Position numbers and translations under genes: made by a program | Part shown: in pieces, positions 12,249 to 26,117 of the stretch | How the letters are laid out: each line of letters starts with the position of its first letter | Position numbering within the stretch: position 1 is the stretch's first letter | NCBI RefSeq assembly: GCF_932276165.1 | Contig: NC_063983.1 | Span: 5,773,501 to 5,837,500 of the forward strand | Source of the DNA: Plutella xylostella | Taxonomy: Eukaryota > Arthropoda > Insecta > Lepidoptera > Plutellidae | DNA: 64,000 nt | Direction: 5' to 3' | Notes under the pieces: model-generated | Told to the model about the DNA's origin: nothing | Databases searched by the model: none | The model's input: only the letters and a program-made list of their open reading frames with translations

Positions 12249-14044
12249 TGAAAATAAGTATAAGTACTTAAATTATGAAATAGTGTATAAGGTAAATGCT
12301 AAATACATATTAAGTACTTATGTAGGTAGTTAGGGACTTTATTCGAGTAGCCCTGAAATTAAGAGGAATATAAAATATTAAACAACAATTAAAATGAAAC
12401 TTATATTTTTTATTAAAAAGAATATTCATAATGCCTGTTAAAAACACATTTATTGTACCGTCATCATGAGACAGATAGGTTGACTATCAGCTATCGTGTA
12501 TTAGGTAATTTCTAAGTAGGTAATGTATATACTGTCTTGGTGCTGGTAGGTAGCAGGATGGTAGCTTTAATTTACACATGACAGACTAATATATTACACT
12601 AGGGTGTCGTTGTTCTGACAACATTGCTTCCATTGAGAGCTTTCGTATTTGTACGTTGACATGGTAGGGAAGGTAATATTGTCTAAACCTGAGGCCTAAA
12701 CTAAATATGTATATACTTAACTAACATTTTATACGTAGACGTAGAAAGATCTTTACTAAAATAGAAGATAATTCCATAATTATGTTGATGGCTATTGGAA
12801 TACGAAGTCTAAAGTAAAACTGAGAAACTTCCACCTCTATGAAATCTACACATGTATACATACAATCTACAGTGTATCAAGCATGGCTTATGGCTTGATA
12901 CACTTTAAAATAATGTTTTTGATTCTCCAATAAATCTAAGAAAAGTAAAACAAAATCTTAATTAGTTATGAAATTCTATGAAATAGATACGCAATTAATC
13001 TAACCACGAACTTATTATTTGTTTATAAAAAAAATGAAACAAGGCAAGAGTTATTACCAAGATGACTAAGGCTGATCTGACGAAATTCTCAAATTAAGGT
13101 ACAATAAACCTACATAATCTTATTGCTATAAGTATACTAAACTTTAAAATAATCGCTTACCCCAATGGTTATAAATTTCAAATGAAACAGAAATATTTAC
13201 CTGCGTAGGAAATGAAAGAGAATATTCATATGACGTTATCTAATACATTAGTATACATAGGTGATAAAAAGAACACAAAATGATTATGAATTGACACAGT
13301 CATCACCATCGCATCATCATCAACATCATCGTTAGATATTGGGCAGAGCCCCTTTCAGTCTTATCATTTAACTTTTGGAAGAACCACAAGTTCATTCTTT
13401 GTACAAATTCATTGAGCTATTTTTTAAGTCAGTGTTTACTTCATTCTCATCGAAACAGTCAGCCATTACATTCTAAGTAAGTACAAAATGCTTCTTCACT
13501 ATCATGTCAACATTTAGATAGTAAAAGGATAACACTAAATCATTATTATTAGAGAGAAATGTACGGCACATTACCTACAGTATAAATATAATTTACGTAT
13601 TTAAATACGAAGATAATTCCAGGTAATCCTACTATCTAGATGACATGATAGTGATAATAGGCATAACACGTCTTTACCGCTCCACAATGCTGGAAACAGA
13701 AACTGAAAGTTACAGACTGAGGAAACCATATTTGAATACATTTACCTATGGAGGAAACACTGCTTGGAGATTTAATTCCATAACTTAATTACTCCTAAAC
13801 CTAAACTTAAGTTTAACAAACTTCAATTCACTGCGGTATCACACGTACTGATTAACCGCCAAGTCAGCGCGAAGGCACGTTATGCCAAGCTCGCTCGGAG
13901 CAGTCCAGGGTTTTTCACAACCGTGGACTCGTGTGGCCAGTCAGGGTTGAGCCGTGTGGCGGGGGAGGCCAGCTGTTAGCCGGGGTGCTAATAATGCTGG
14001 TGCGGTGTTGGGGCTGCCGAGGCCGCGCGGGCCGCCCCTCGTGC
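12249..14044 (-). other. PFKFB 3' untranslated region and downstream DNA
   Basis: Downstream of the PFKFB stop at 14045. No exon of another gene is supported. Possible poly(A) signals on the minus strand (TTTATT on plus) occur near 12337, 12408 and 12447, so a 3' UTR of up to 1.7 kb is possible; the true end cannot be fixed from sequence. CAT/TCATCA-rich simple sequence lies at 13300-13335. Confidence 0.4.
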
Positions 14045-17000
14045 CTAAAGCTGCGCCTCGGCTGGGTTCTGCCAGATGTTGGAGGGCAGCGTGTCGTAGT
14101 GGGATGGTACCGTCACCAGCGCGTCCGCTGTCGTACGGTTGATGGAGCAGTTCTGTGGAGAAAACAAATATAGTTATTCGTTATTATTTTGACAAAAACA
14201 TTACCCTCCTCCTTCGGCAGTCGGGTAAATATTTTAGTTTTATGTTACAGGGGGCCGTTTAGGTGTTGCTTTTGATTTCATCATTTTAATAGAGTCTATA
14301 TTTCTGGCTGCTGACTGCGCACTAGTCGTGCTTTATAAAGTAAAAGATAACACGCGATAAAGTAAAGTCACGAATTACGATTGTCACAGGCTATAACGTG
14401 CTATAATATAACCATCTAAGTCACTGAACTGGTGCATACCGATTTAGAAGGTTATTTAAACAATGTAATCTATTATCTGCTGCAACCTTCTTCTGTCAAA
14501 TCTTAAATTTGCTTGCGATATGAAGCTAATCTGGGATTAAGATAAATTATGTCCAAGTATAGTTAATGGGTCACTAAAATAATACTGCTACATAATAATA
14601 AGGAAAACTAAATTAAGGTTGCATACTGTACTGTGTTATGTTTGTTATCTTTGACCCAGAAATCCATTTCGTGGTAAGTAAGTAAATAATTTCAGACTTA
14701 TATAAGTCGGTATCTACTCTTTTCAATAGAAACTTACATAATTAAAAATTAACTACCGAATTTTCCTTATTTTTTTAAGTTTATACCATCATTATCATCA
14801 CTGGTATTTTGCAGATGTTTTATAAGTACTTACGTAAATATAGTCAGAGACTCTTTATTTTATGGTACATGGAGGTGGTGATTTACGATTTATACTTTAT
14901 GTAGGAGGCACAATCATGTTCTATTCTAACCCTTGGCTTATCCCTAACGAGTGGTCTCATGATTGATAGCCATGTGTCACGTTTTACGATATTGCATCAT
15001 GGCTCAAGAGGCTGCAGTGGCGGCAAATACAGCCAATGGAAGTTTTGGCAAATACGAATAGCCAAAAACAGTGGTAGCAATAAGAAATGGTTGCCACATT
15101 ACCTTGGGTTGTTTCCGGTGCGTGTCGACGCACTCGATGGGCAGCGTGATCATCTCGCACTTGTACTTGTACCCATACGACGTGAGCTTCACGATCGTGT
15201 GCAGGGGCACGTTCATGTAGGGCAGCTCGTCTGCAGGGAGGAAAAATAGATATAAATTAAACATCTGTCTTGTTGCAATTAACTATAGGTATAACTTTCT
15301 GTCGATGTAAGATTCGGCTCTCGGGTAGTGGTAGTGGTAGCGGAGCTTGTCGAGTTAACATTCTCGATATAGTTCTGTGCATATCACATTCCAACAGTCA
15401 GCAGCATTGCTTATCTACTGTCAAATCTTACAGCTTTTTGACAAATAAACGAGTGGATATGAGCCGTGAGGTAAATGGTCAGGGGTAAAGCCGACTTCTG
15501 GTTCTTTTCAATTCAATCACGAACTGGTTCTTTTCAAGCCAAATTACCACGCCTCGCGCAAGAAAAATGAACAGTCAAGAGCAGCAACTCACCAAGTTTA
15601 GCGTCCAGGAAGTACCCCAGCATGCACCGCAGCACGGCCTGGTGCCCCACCACCACCACATTGTGCTCGTCCTCCAGAGCCGACAGCACGGGCCGCAGCC
15701 GCGTCATGATGTCGATGTAGGACTCGCCCCACGGGTAGCGGTAGCGGAGCTTGTCCTGGTCGCGCCACGCGAACTCTTGCGGGAAACGCTCTTGCATTTC
15801 CTCGTAGGTTAGGCCTTCGCAGATGCCCTGGGGGTTTGGGAGAGTTTGGTTAGGTTTTGAGGGTTGGCTTCTTGGAGGAAAATAAGGGTGCATAAAGTTA
15901 GGCGTCTGTGGCAGAGTGGCTTTCAGCTATTTACCGCAATTTTATGGACGATAAGTGTACAACGGAAACTTTATTATGCTATCATAAAGGAAATTTTATA
16001 AATAAATGCTAATATCGTTTATTTTTATACTATGAGTCACAGTCACTGTGATGTTCAATGGTAATGGTACCTATAGTAGTCAAGTGTTGATAAGAATGAT
16101 AGGAAATTTATTGTGATCGATGACTGCATCAGTGGCATCGATTGCCTAAAAATTACCAGCAAATACTTTCAAGAGAGCGCATATACATAGGTAAGTAGTT
16201 CTTAAATATTGATGTAGGTCGGCTTGTGAACTCATAAACCCTTATTGTTCCTTATGTCCATAACTATAAGAAGCACGAGTCTAATGTTTGTAAATAATAA
16301 ACATGCATGGGCGACTGAAGAGGCCAGCCAACAAGTCTGTAACGACCTACATACATTGAAACTGTTTGCTCACTAGAAATAGAATGGAAGAGTCGTGTCG
16401 GGCGTGATGTGGCCAGCCCTACTGCTCTAGTTTGTTTATGGTTTGCTTGCACAGTGTGTTATACGGTATAACCACGGTATAACTTATACCGTGGTTATAC
16501 CCAGGCGTTGCATTTCCATGCATGGTCATTGGTCATCATCATAATAGCACATCTGAATAACACACAGTATCTACCTTTTACCTAGTCTATCTGCATATTA
16601 CTGTTTGTATTGATCTTATTATCTCCCTCATGTCTATTTGAATTGGAAGCTTTTATCTCATAGATATGGTTGAGAGATTGCTATCCACAAAACATTCACA
16701 TAGAAACGCCACTCCCCAAACTGAGGTTTCCAAATCTGATAACAAATATTTTAATATCTTAAGCCTCAAAACTCAACAGAGTTCATATTTGGAAACATTT
16801 ATAAACGTAAGCCAAAGAAAGATAGTGAAAGCGAAAACAAAGTTTGTTATTATTCTATATCATGAGGGTGTATCTGTATGTCCAACTACAACAACTTCAT
16901 CTTCTGATTCTAGTAAAATTTCTCAGATCTTCGGGTAAAACACTAAATTAATCTGCCTTTCCATCGAAAACAAATGCAACAAACGGAATCGAAAAGCCAA

Positions 17001-20000
17001 GAAAACTTACAGCATCAAGTTCATTCAAGGCGCGTACGGCCCGCTTCGCCGCCCTGATATCCGCCGCAGTCTGCTTGGTCCTCCTCATCTCGGAGGTCCA
17101 GACGGTCAACGGCTCCTGGCCCAGTGCGTTCATGTAGTCAGCTAGTCCGTGTGCATAGAGCTGGCCGCGGGGGGAGAGTGAGGCGTCGCCGCCGATGCGG
17201 CCGAGCACGTTGTATTCGCTTTCTCCATGCTGAAAGAGATAAAGTTTTATGTTTACTCGTTTTTCCTGCAAACTTCGTTTTAAAAGGTATTTACGGAGGA
17301 ATTTGGGGATAAATGGTACTTGAAAAAATTCCTCCTAAATCCCTCTCTATATAAAAAAACTGCATTAAAATCCGTTGTGTAGATTTAAGGATATTTAAAC
17401 ATGCGTACATATACATCGATACAGACAAACGCGGGAAGCGACTTAATTTGCGTTATGCTATGTAGTGATAGTTGTGGTAATAGAAGATAACAGATTTGCC
17501 TTAGCAGGCATAATTGAGCTTGTCTATGAATGGATCTTAATGGATTGGCTGTTCAAAGTCTCCAGTTTCACTACAATTTCCCGTCTCGACATTTTCACGA
17601 TGACTAGAAAATTCTAACCGGACGCTTATCTAGCGATTGGCGTAAATAACAAGTTTATCTGCAATCGATACGTTACACGCAATTAGTTAAGTGTAAACAA
17701 ATGCTCGCATACTTACACGTGTGAAGTACAAAGTCTGGGGCAGGGGCCTCATTCCGGAGAGGTACCCGAGAATTCCGGCCTCCTTCTGCCCGTTGACCTT
17801 ATGAGCTGTGACAGTCTCGCCCATATTCTCGACTCTGACGAAGCTTATAGTCTCCATAGAGGCGTTGATAGGTTCATATTGCCGCATATAGTGCTCGAGC
17901 TTCTTCCTGAGGTCGTCAACGGCCTCCTCCTCACTCATGGTCTTGTAGTCGGCGGAGTAGTGCAGGATCTCGATGATGTTCCTCTCCAGCAGGTCCTGGT
18001 CCTCGCAGACGCACTCGATGAAGAGGATCCGGAAGCCGAGGTCGTCGATGAAGTAGTCGTTCAGGTCGCGACGCTGCTCGCGCGTTATGTTGGTGCCATC
18101 GAAGATCTGGGGACGAAATATGAAGATTTAGAAATTGATTTTGAAATTATGGAAGAGATAGAATTTAAATTACACTAAGATGGTGAATTATTCTTAAGAT
18201 GAGATCTATGTCAATAATTAAGCATGTTTGCATATACTATATCCGGTCATAGTTAGTTGATATTGATACGTTGTTATGGAGGTAATTATGGTGTATGTTT
18301 TGATTTAGAAATCATGCAAGGTTTGTTTGAATAACATTTCTCGAAAGGTGACCTGTTACATATTTATCACTTAGATTGCATTTCTAAATTAGTGTAAACA
18401 TGTTTGTTTCCTTCATCCGTTAGTACTTCATATAATTATAATTAGATTTATAAGCCATTTTAAATTAGCTTCATTAATTACATCATCATCATTATTACGT
18501 GACAACCTAGGGTTCATTTATTTTTGTACACAATAAATGAAAATAACATGATATCGATGTCATGACACTCATGTGATGGTGATGACCAACCATGTTGGTC
18601 TTTTACTATGCAATTTTAAATGCAAGATACTTGCTACAGCTCAAAAGCCTTCGTCTTCCATTATTTCATTAGCAGAACATTATTAATCTATGTCCCTGTT
18701 ATCTTCTAAAATAAGAATTTCAAAAGAAGGTCTAATTCGATCCGCTTGCACTAAACTCATAATGGTGTATTCAGTTCTATTGAGCTAAGTACCTCTAGCA
18801 TAGTCAGCATGTAACATGTTGTATCACACTCACAGCGACTCCATTCCCCTCCTTGAGCCACAGTATGGCGTCTTGCACGGCCTCCCTGGCGCTCTGGCGT
18901 CTGATGGCCGAGCCCTGCTGGTTGTCAGCTCGGAAGATGTCGTGAGTGGCGTACAGAGCCATGTGACGCCGGCGGTACTCGCTGCAGTCGAACACTGAGG
19001 GCGAAAGGAGGTTCGAGTTATTGTTTGGAGAAATGAGGTTGGATTTAAAAAGGTTAAGGATGGATTGAATGCTGGCTGGAAATAAAGTTTATTTTAGTTT
19101 TAAAGGAATACTTTTTCGGAACCTTTTATGAGATTATTTTGTTTCTTTTTAAACGTTCTAGACGATTCTTATTTTGAGAATTGATTAAATTTGTATGGAT
19201 TTTGAGTAATGAAGAAACAAAGAAAAACAATGTAGATAACTTCATTAGAAACAAAGTTTATGTAACAAAGATATAAAAGATAAAGATATTATTACGAGTA
19301 CAATGGCTCTAGAATAACTAGCAAGGTGGAAATAGGTCAGGGCGATGACAGATATAGGGTTCTACCTTTTTTGGCATAAGATTTTTTTGCCTAATCTCGT
19401 ATTGCATAGTAACGTTTGGTCAAAGTCTCGTTATGCCGAAAATCGTATGGCATAAATCTCGTTTAGTAAAAAGTTATTTCGCATAACATTGTTTAGCCTA
19501 ATAATGGTATGGCCAAATCTTGAATAGCCTAATAATGCTATGGCATAGGTTTATACAAAGTAATAATATTCGTTTGGCGTTAACTTTGACGGAGTCTCTC
19601 CCTACATAGCGAAAACTGGAGCCTTTTTTGGTTTCCGCTGTTTGGAAAACGCTCCGCTCCGCTTCGCTGCGCTCCGCTTTGGTTTTGATGAACATGTGCA
19701 CCTAACACGCTCCTCCTCGCTTTGCTCGTCGTCGCACCTATTTTTAGGTTTCAATCTCATGGGGTTTGTAATAATTATATTGGTCGTTAACTTTCGATTT
19801 TTTGATCATACAATATCGTGATTTTCAGGATGTAGGAGAAAAATACCACAATTTGTACATTTATTACATACTTAATAAATTATATATTAAGATAACATTA
19901 GGAGAAACAAGATTATACATAGGCATAGACGAACATAAATTTGAGCAAACGAAACTTAGGTGTTTAAAGATTGTGCCTAAAGAGTTTTAGACGAAACGAG

Positions 20001-23000
20001 CCTTATGCCACATAAGTCTTGGCAAAGTGATGGTTCGGCCAAAAAAGTTTAGACCATACGAGTTATGCGAAATGAGTTTTGGTCAATAAAGATTATGCCA
20101 GATGAGCGGAACCCCAGATATAGACCGACCAATGAAAACGACAGCAACCGCCTTGAATACGATAGCGATTAATAAAATGTGTATGGGAATGCCATATGCC
20201 TTAGAATTCATTCAATCTTTCGAAATAGTTAATAAATAGATATGTAAGTACATACTTATTTTAGAACCAAAACATACAAAAAACCAATAAGTATTACTTA
20301 ATACTTAGTTAGCAGTATTTGAGTCCAATGTTTTGAAGGAAGTTATGCAATTCACCTACTCAAGTTGCTATGTTAGGAAATCGCAACCTGGTGCAAATTG
20401 AATCCATGAAACACGATATTTTGCCAAGTTCGTACATTTCTACAAATAAATGTAAATATTTCTAGATCTAAGTACGTAATTTATTGACCTACATAGAAGT
20501 ACCTAGCAGCTACCTATAAACTTGCATTTTTTGCATGTGCAATACAAAATATACCTGCCTACCTATAGACCTTCCATTCATTATGAATGTTGAACCTAAT
20601 ACGATAGGCACAACCGGCAAGATTTTACTAGAAAACTGAAAAAAAAAACTCTATCAGTTCTAATAAAACATCAAATTTTTGTACCTCTAACAAAGACCAA
20701 CCAACAGGCACACTTTAACACTTATAATGACACGTTCTTCTTGTGTTTTGCGTGTCGATGGCAACGGGCGCCATGACGATACCCTTCGGGCTGGCCTTGA
20801 TCAGCGCCGGTAGCAGGTGTCATTTCCCAACTAACCTTTAGTCCTCTCCCCGTTCCAGTTGAGGTGGCGGGACAGGCGGTGCGCCACCTGGCTCTTGCCG
20901 CGCGCCGGGAGCCCGACCAGCGCGATCATGAGCGGCGCGAACTGGCTGATCCTGCGCGACCGCATCGTCACTGCAACAATGGATGTAGATGTTATTGATA
21001 AGAGGATTGAGGGTGGTAGTGAGTGGTGTTGGATGAGGACGGTCGAGGAAGCTGCAGAAATATTTTTTGTGATGAAGATCGTTCTGAAGTGCTTTCTGTT
21101 CTGACGATTAAATCATATTTCTTTACAAATGAAATGAAAGAGGACAGAAGTAGTCTCTAATTGGAAGAGATGAACGTCTGCAAAATTATTAACATTTTAA
21201 GTACTTAGCATTCACACGATAAATTCCTAATGATGAAGAATACAATGCTTGAAACGCAGTCAGCACAACATCTTGAATTTATTTCCTTTGTTTGTTGTAT
21301 ATTTTATGAGATGAATACTGCAGTCTCCATAAAACTCGTTCATTACTTATTCCCGGCCTTTGTGGTCTCACAATATCTTTGTCTGCTGCAAGGCTGATAA
21401 CTCAAGCGGCGTGCCTCATGACGTGACGTCACACCTCTCTACATGTGTTGCACATTCAAACTGACTATAAAATACTGCCAAGCAATCAGTCTGGAAAACT
21501 CAATAACAAGAACCTAATTATCAATTTTGACCTTATGAGTATAAAGACACGCCTTATCCGGGTCAAACTGATAATGAAAGTGATTTTCATTGGACGAAAG
21601 GCTCAATTGATATGAAAATAATAATATCAAATAATATTTATGAAAAACTATCAAAACAATGGATAAAGAAAGTGTCCTGCTATGAAGTCAGTCACCGAAA
21701 GGTTGAGGTTAAATTAGTGACGTGGTAGTTAAATTAAAGTACGTACACAATCGGACTGAAAAATACGTATTTAAAGAATAAATCGGGGATTATGTAGACA
21801 ACACTAAAACAGCAAATACTTAATTATTTAGAAAACACCATATGGCAACGTAAATACTCATACATCTTATCAAGCAACTGAGTACACAACTACAAAAAGA
21901 TAACAAATGAATGTCGTAACCGCCTCTAGCAACAAGGCCTAAAATCGTATGCGATGTCATACGATTCGTAAGCTATCTGTACCAAAATATGATAGCAAAA
22001 TTAAGCAACAATGACCTGTAAAACAACAAGTGTGATATCAAATGGTGAGCTAGAATTATATGGACCAATCGCAGCGCTTCTTTCGACGAGCCTTCAACTT
22101 ACTTTGAATTGATTACGTAATGAACAACGGACTATTTGTAAGGCTGGTTTCTGGCCTGCCTGCGAACAGATTTTAGCTTTAGAAAATAGTTGATAATTAT
22201 GTGAATTAGCTTGATAATAATGTAGGTACATTACCTATACAACTTTTTATTCACAGGTCCATTATCCATTCTATTAATTTAAATTAGTTCATTATTCTAT
22301 CAAATTCAAAAGTATGGATTCTCAGCCTTGGACTTATAATGATTTACAGGCTATTAAACCATACTGCAAGCTGCACATTTCCATGCTTTGCTTTTCTGTT
22401 GTTTCCATGAACTTTCCAGGAGTCTGAATGAACTCTCTATATTTAGTATCATGATCTCAACGACGCTTGCCAACAGGCAGCCATCATGACATCTACGACC
22501 TCAAATTGGATAAGTAAGACTGCAGTTAATTCGAAATTCATATAACTACAAACTAGTAATAGATAAATAAGTTGTCTGAAGCTTGATACATCATCCAAAT
22601 ACACGTGGCACCTACTTAAAATCTAAGTTATTATGTACCTTCTTATTCTAAATAAATGTGCCTATCTAAGTGAAAGCAGTTTACAGTTAAAGCCATAAAG
22701 TTGTCAAGTGATCCATTAAATTCATATCTACTTGAATTTGTAAATTTCGTATGACATCGAGTAGTAAATCAACATGGTAATAGGCCCTTCAACGATCCAG
22801 GTCACGAATTTATCTACTTAGTGGTCACGTTGCAGCGACCGTGGTGCGTCGATGCCGCTCGAATCTCGATCGATACATGTCAAATCGTTATTGATTTGTA
22901 GACGATAGATGATGCTTAATTAAGCTATGGTTATTTATCAAAATTTTGATAATTTTTCATCTTTACTTAAGTATAAATTATAATAATCATAAGCCTGATT

Positions 23001-26000
23001 TTTTTTTACCTTGAGTATATAACTATGTTTACATACTAGTTCCAATTTCCAATGCTGCTATGAAAAGTTCCATCGTAAGATGGGAATTTCCTCCGATTTG
23101 GTTAGTTACCTGCTATCTAGTAGATACCAATAATCACAGAAAACATCCGTTGTGATTGTGAGTTTTTGTGATTATTATCAGGTCAAAAACATGGTATGGT
23201 TCCAGATAAGCGTTTATTGTACATATTACAATTCGATTCCCAACTAGCTATTTTCATACACTTTTCCTTAAATTAGCATATATGTAACATGTATATATAT
23301 CTTAACAAACATCAATAAAAATAAGGATCCTTTTTTTAACATGAACTCTGAACTTTTTTCATCAAACATCCGATTTTTTAGCCTATGTGGCTGAAAATTG
23401 ATTTTTTTAATAAATTCACAGAAGATGGGATATATTGTTTTTAGAAGATCACAATCTATAGCCCGAGTGAGTCATCTAATGAGACAGATAGAGTGTGTAT
23501 GATAAGCTGGACTTTGTCCCTTTAATAGATGAAGCGACAACAAGCTCCAGTTCAACGCATCGAAGTGCATGCAGATCTCCTTCAGCCGCGCGCGGGCCCC
23601 GCGGCAGCGCCAGTACACGCTGGCCGGCGGCGCCGCGCTGCAGCAGGTCACTTCGGTGCGGGATCTGGGAGTGCGGATCTCATCGGACTTGTCATTTCGT
23701 GATCACATTGTGGACACATGCATGAGTGCTTTCAAAATTTTAGGTTTTGTACTCCGTAGGTGCCATGGTTTCACAGAAATAAGTGCTGTGAAGGCATTGT
23801 ACAACGCGTTAGTAAGGAGTAAATTAGAATGTAACGCAATCATATGGGCTCCGCATGAAACTAAATATAGTTTGATGCTGGAGAAAATACAAAACAAATT
23901 TCTTCGCTTTTTGTATTTTAAATTATATGGAGTGTATCCAGGATATCCTTTATTACAGTGTTTTTCAACCTGTGGGTCGCGACCCCCTGGGGGGTCGCGA
24001 AGCTTCTGTAGGGGGGTCGCCAAAGGGCGAAAAAACTGGGACCTTTAGTACAAAAACAATAAAGACAATTAGTACTAATTTATTAGAAATACTCATACTT
24101 TAAAAATAAAAAAATCTTAAATTGGAAGGCTGGGCTTGTATTTTATTAATTAAATTATCTCATCGTGGATCTGTTTTAGTACAATAGACCACATCCACAC
24201 AGTAAGGCAGATTACACAGAATACCGAAGAGTATAATCAGCCTCTGTGTCTAGCCTTTGTGGACTATGAAAACGCCTTCAATTCCATCGAGACATGGGAA
24301 ATTTTGGTAGCGTTGCAGAGATTTCAAATCGACTGGCGCTATATCGAGGAGTCTGTACGATGCCGCCGGACTTGGCATATGTGTACATGACACACCTCTC
24401 TGCTTCGCGGACGACATCGTTATTATGGCAGAATCTCTGCAGGAACTCAGCTGGATGACGGAAGTGGCCTAAATGCTGCTTCCCAACGTGTAGGCTTCGG
24501 GGTATAAATTTGGACAAGACGAAAGTCATATAGGTACAATGCTCACATCGAACTGGAGCCGATGATCGTTGGTGAGGCAACACTCGAATTTGTGCAAGAT
24601 ATGTCTTGACAAAAGGCAAATTCGGCTAGGCTAAAGCAACTTCGACAAGGAGGCTGCAAGGCGCATCCAACTGGGTTGGGCTGTATTCGGAAAACTTCGT
24701 CAGCACATATTCTCCTTGGCCATCCCTCAGAGCCTGAAGACTAAAGATTTCAACCAGTGCGTCCTGCCAGAAATGACGTATGGTGCAGAGACGTGGGCAC
24801 TGATGGTAGGACTAGTCCACCGATTTAAAGTCGCTCAGCGTGGAGAGAGCTATGCTTGGGGTTTCTCTGATAAATCGTATCGGAAATGAGGTTTTCCGTC
24901 AGTCAGAGGATTAAGATTACTGGCATAGCTGTCAAAATATGCAAGCTGAAGTGGCAGTGGGCTGGTCATATCTGCCGAAGAACCGATAACCGTTGGGGTA
25001 GACGAGTTCTCGAGTGGAGACCACGAATAGGCAAACGTAGTGTGGGTAGGCCTTCCTGCCTGGTTCAAAGACGACGACCACAAGTATTTATTTTTTAGTA
25101 AAGCCAGGTAGTTTGTTGTCATTTCACCATTGAAAACTTTTATCCAAGATATTGAAATGCTCAAAAAAGTCAGATAGAAAAAGCTAATTTCGAAAAAGAA
25201 ATTCCGGGTCGCAATGTGTGTTATGTAGTTATAACTAACATTAGGTTAAGATAAATGTAATACTAACACTTTTTTGGATCGTTGGTCCGTAATAAACGAT
25301 TATATATATAATGGCATTATTTGTACATACATACCTATGTACATGGCCAGATGGCCACACGTATTCTAAGTGTGTAATTCTAAAATAATGTGTTTTTAAA
25401 TCCGATAAGTATGTACTACTTTGAATCCTAATCATGGAGACCATCAATACGTCGTATGGAATGAATATTGGGAATACTGTAACATACACATACATACATG
25501 ATAAAAAACCGAAAGGGTCAAGCCGGTCAAGGGGGTCGCGAAATATTTTTTTAGACCAGGGGGGTCGCGTCATGAAAAAGGTTGAAAAACACTGCTTTAT
25601 TATATCCGAGCTTATTTGTTACTGGGATGGTAGGGTACACAACTCTAGCGGCTAGGAGAGACCTAACCTTAGCAGTTACCCTTTTTAAAATACTGAGGGG
25701 CTGGCTGATAAACCCTGCCATTCTAGAAAACATAAGTCTGGTGGTGCCGAGTGAGGGCGCGCGGGGGCTGCGGCGCCGCGCGGGCCGGCTGTTCAGCATA
25801 CCGCAGGCCAGGACCAACCTTTTAGCGCAGGCGCCAATGACCAGAGCCTTGAGGGTGCTTAATAAAGTAAGTGAAATAGTAGATTTGTACAGTTGTGGTT
25901 TGGGTGAATTCACCACAGTCACATTAGGCATTATTTGTTACAATTAGAAATGGATAAGTACTTAGTTATGTTTTATGTTTTGCTTACTTTTTGAGAGTTT

Positions 26001-26086
26001 ATGATTTATGTTTTATGTTCTTATTTTATTAGTGTTAGTTTAATTTGTATAACGAATTAGTCTTCTGTAAAGTTGTACAATATTAG

Positions 26087-26117
<31 letters not shown>

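Larger units (their letters stand above)
23500..26115 (+). mobile_element. 5'-truncated jockey-like LINE, interrupted by a hAT element
   Basis: Plus-strand reading from about 23540 encodes the C-terminal end of a non-LTR reverse transcriptase: FNASKCMQISF, then SVRDLGVRISSDLSFRDHI, a LVRSKLECNAIIWAP motif and LEKIQNKFLRFLY. The frame breaks at 23956 where a hAT element is inserted and resumes at 25603 with GMVGYTTLAARRDL and LFSIPQARTNLL to a stop near 25947. A 3' UTR and an (AAAT)n tail at about 26086-26120 end the copy. Conserved polymerase motifs are absent through 5' truncation, so it is dead. It lies in the PFKFB intron on the opposite strand. Confidence 0.85.

Noticed and set aside
13931..14173. 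Plus-strand ORFs over the last PFKFB exon
   Set aside because: Reverse shadow of the GC-rich exon encoding the PFKFB C-terminus.
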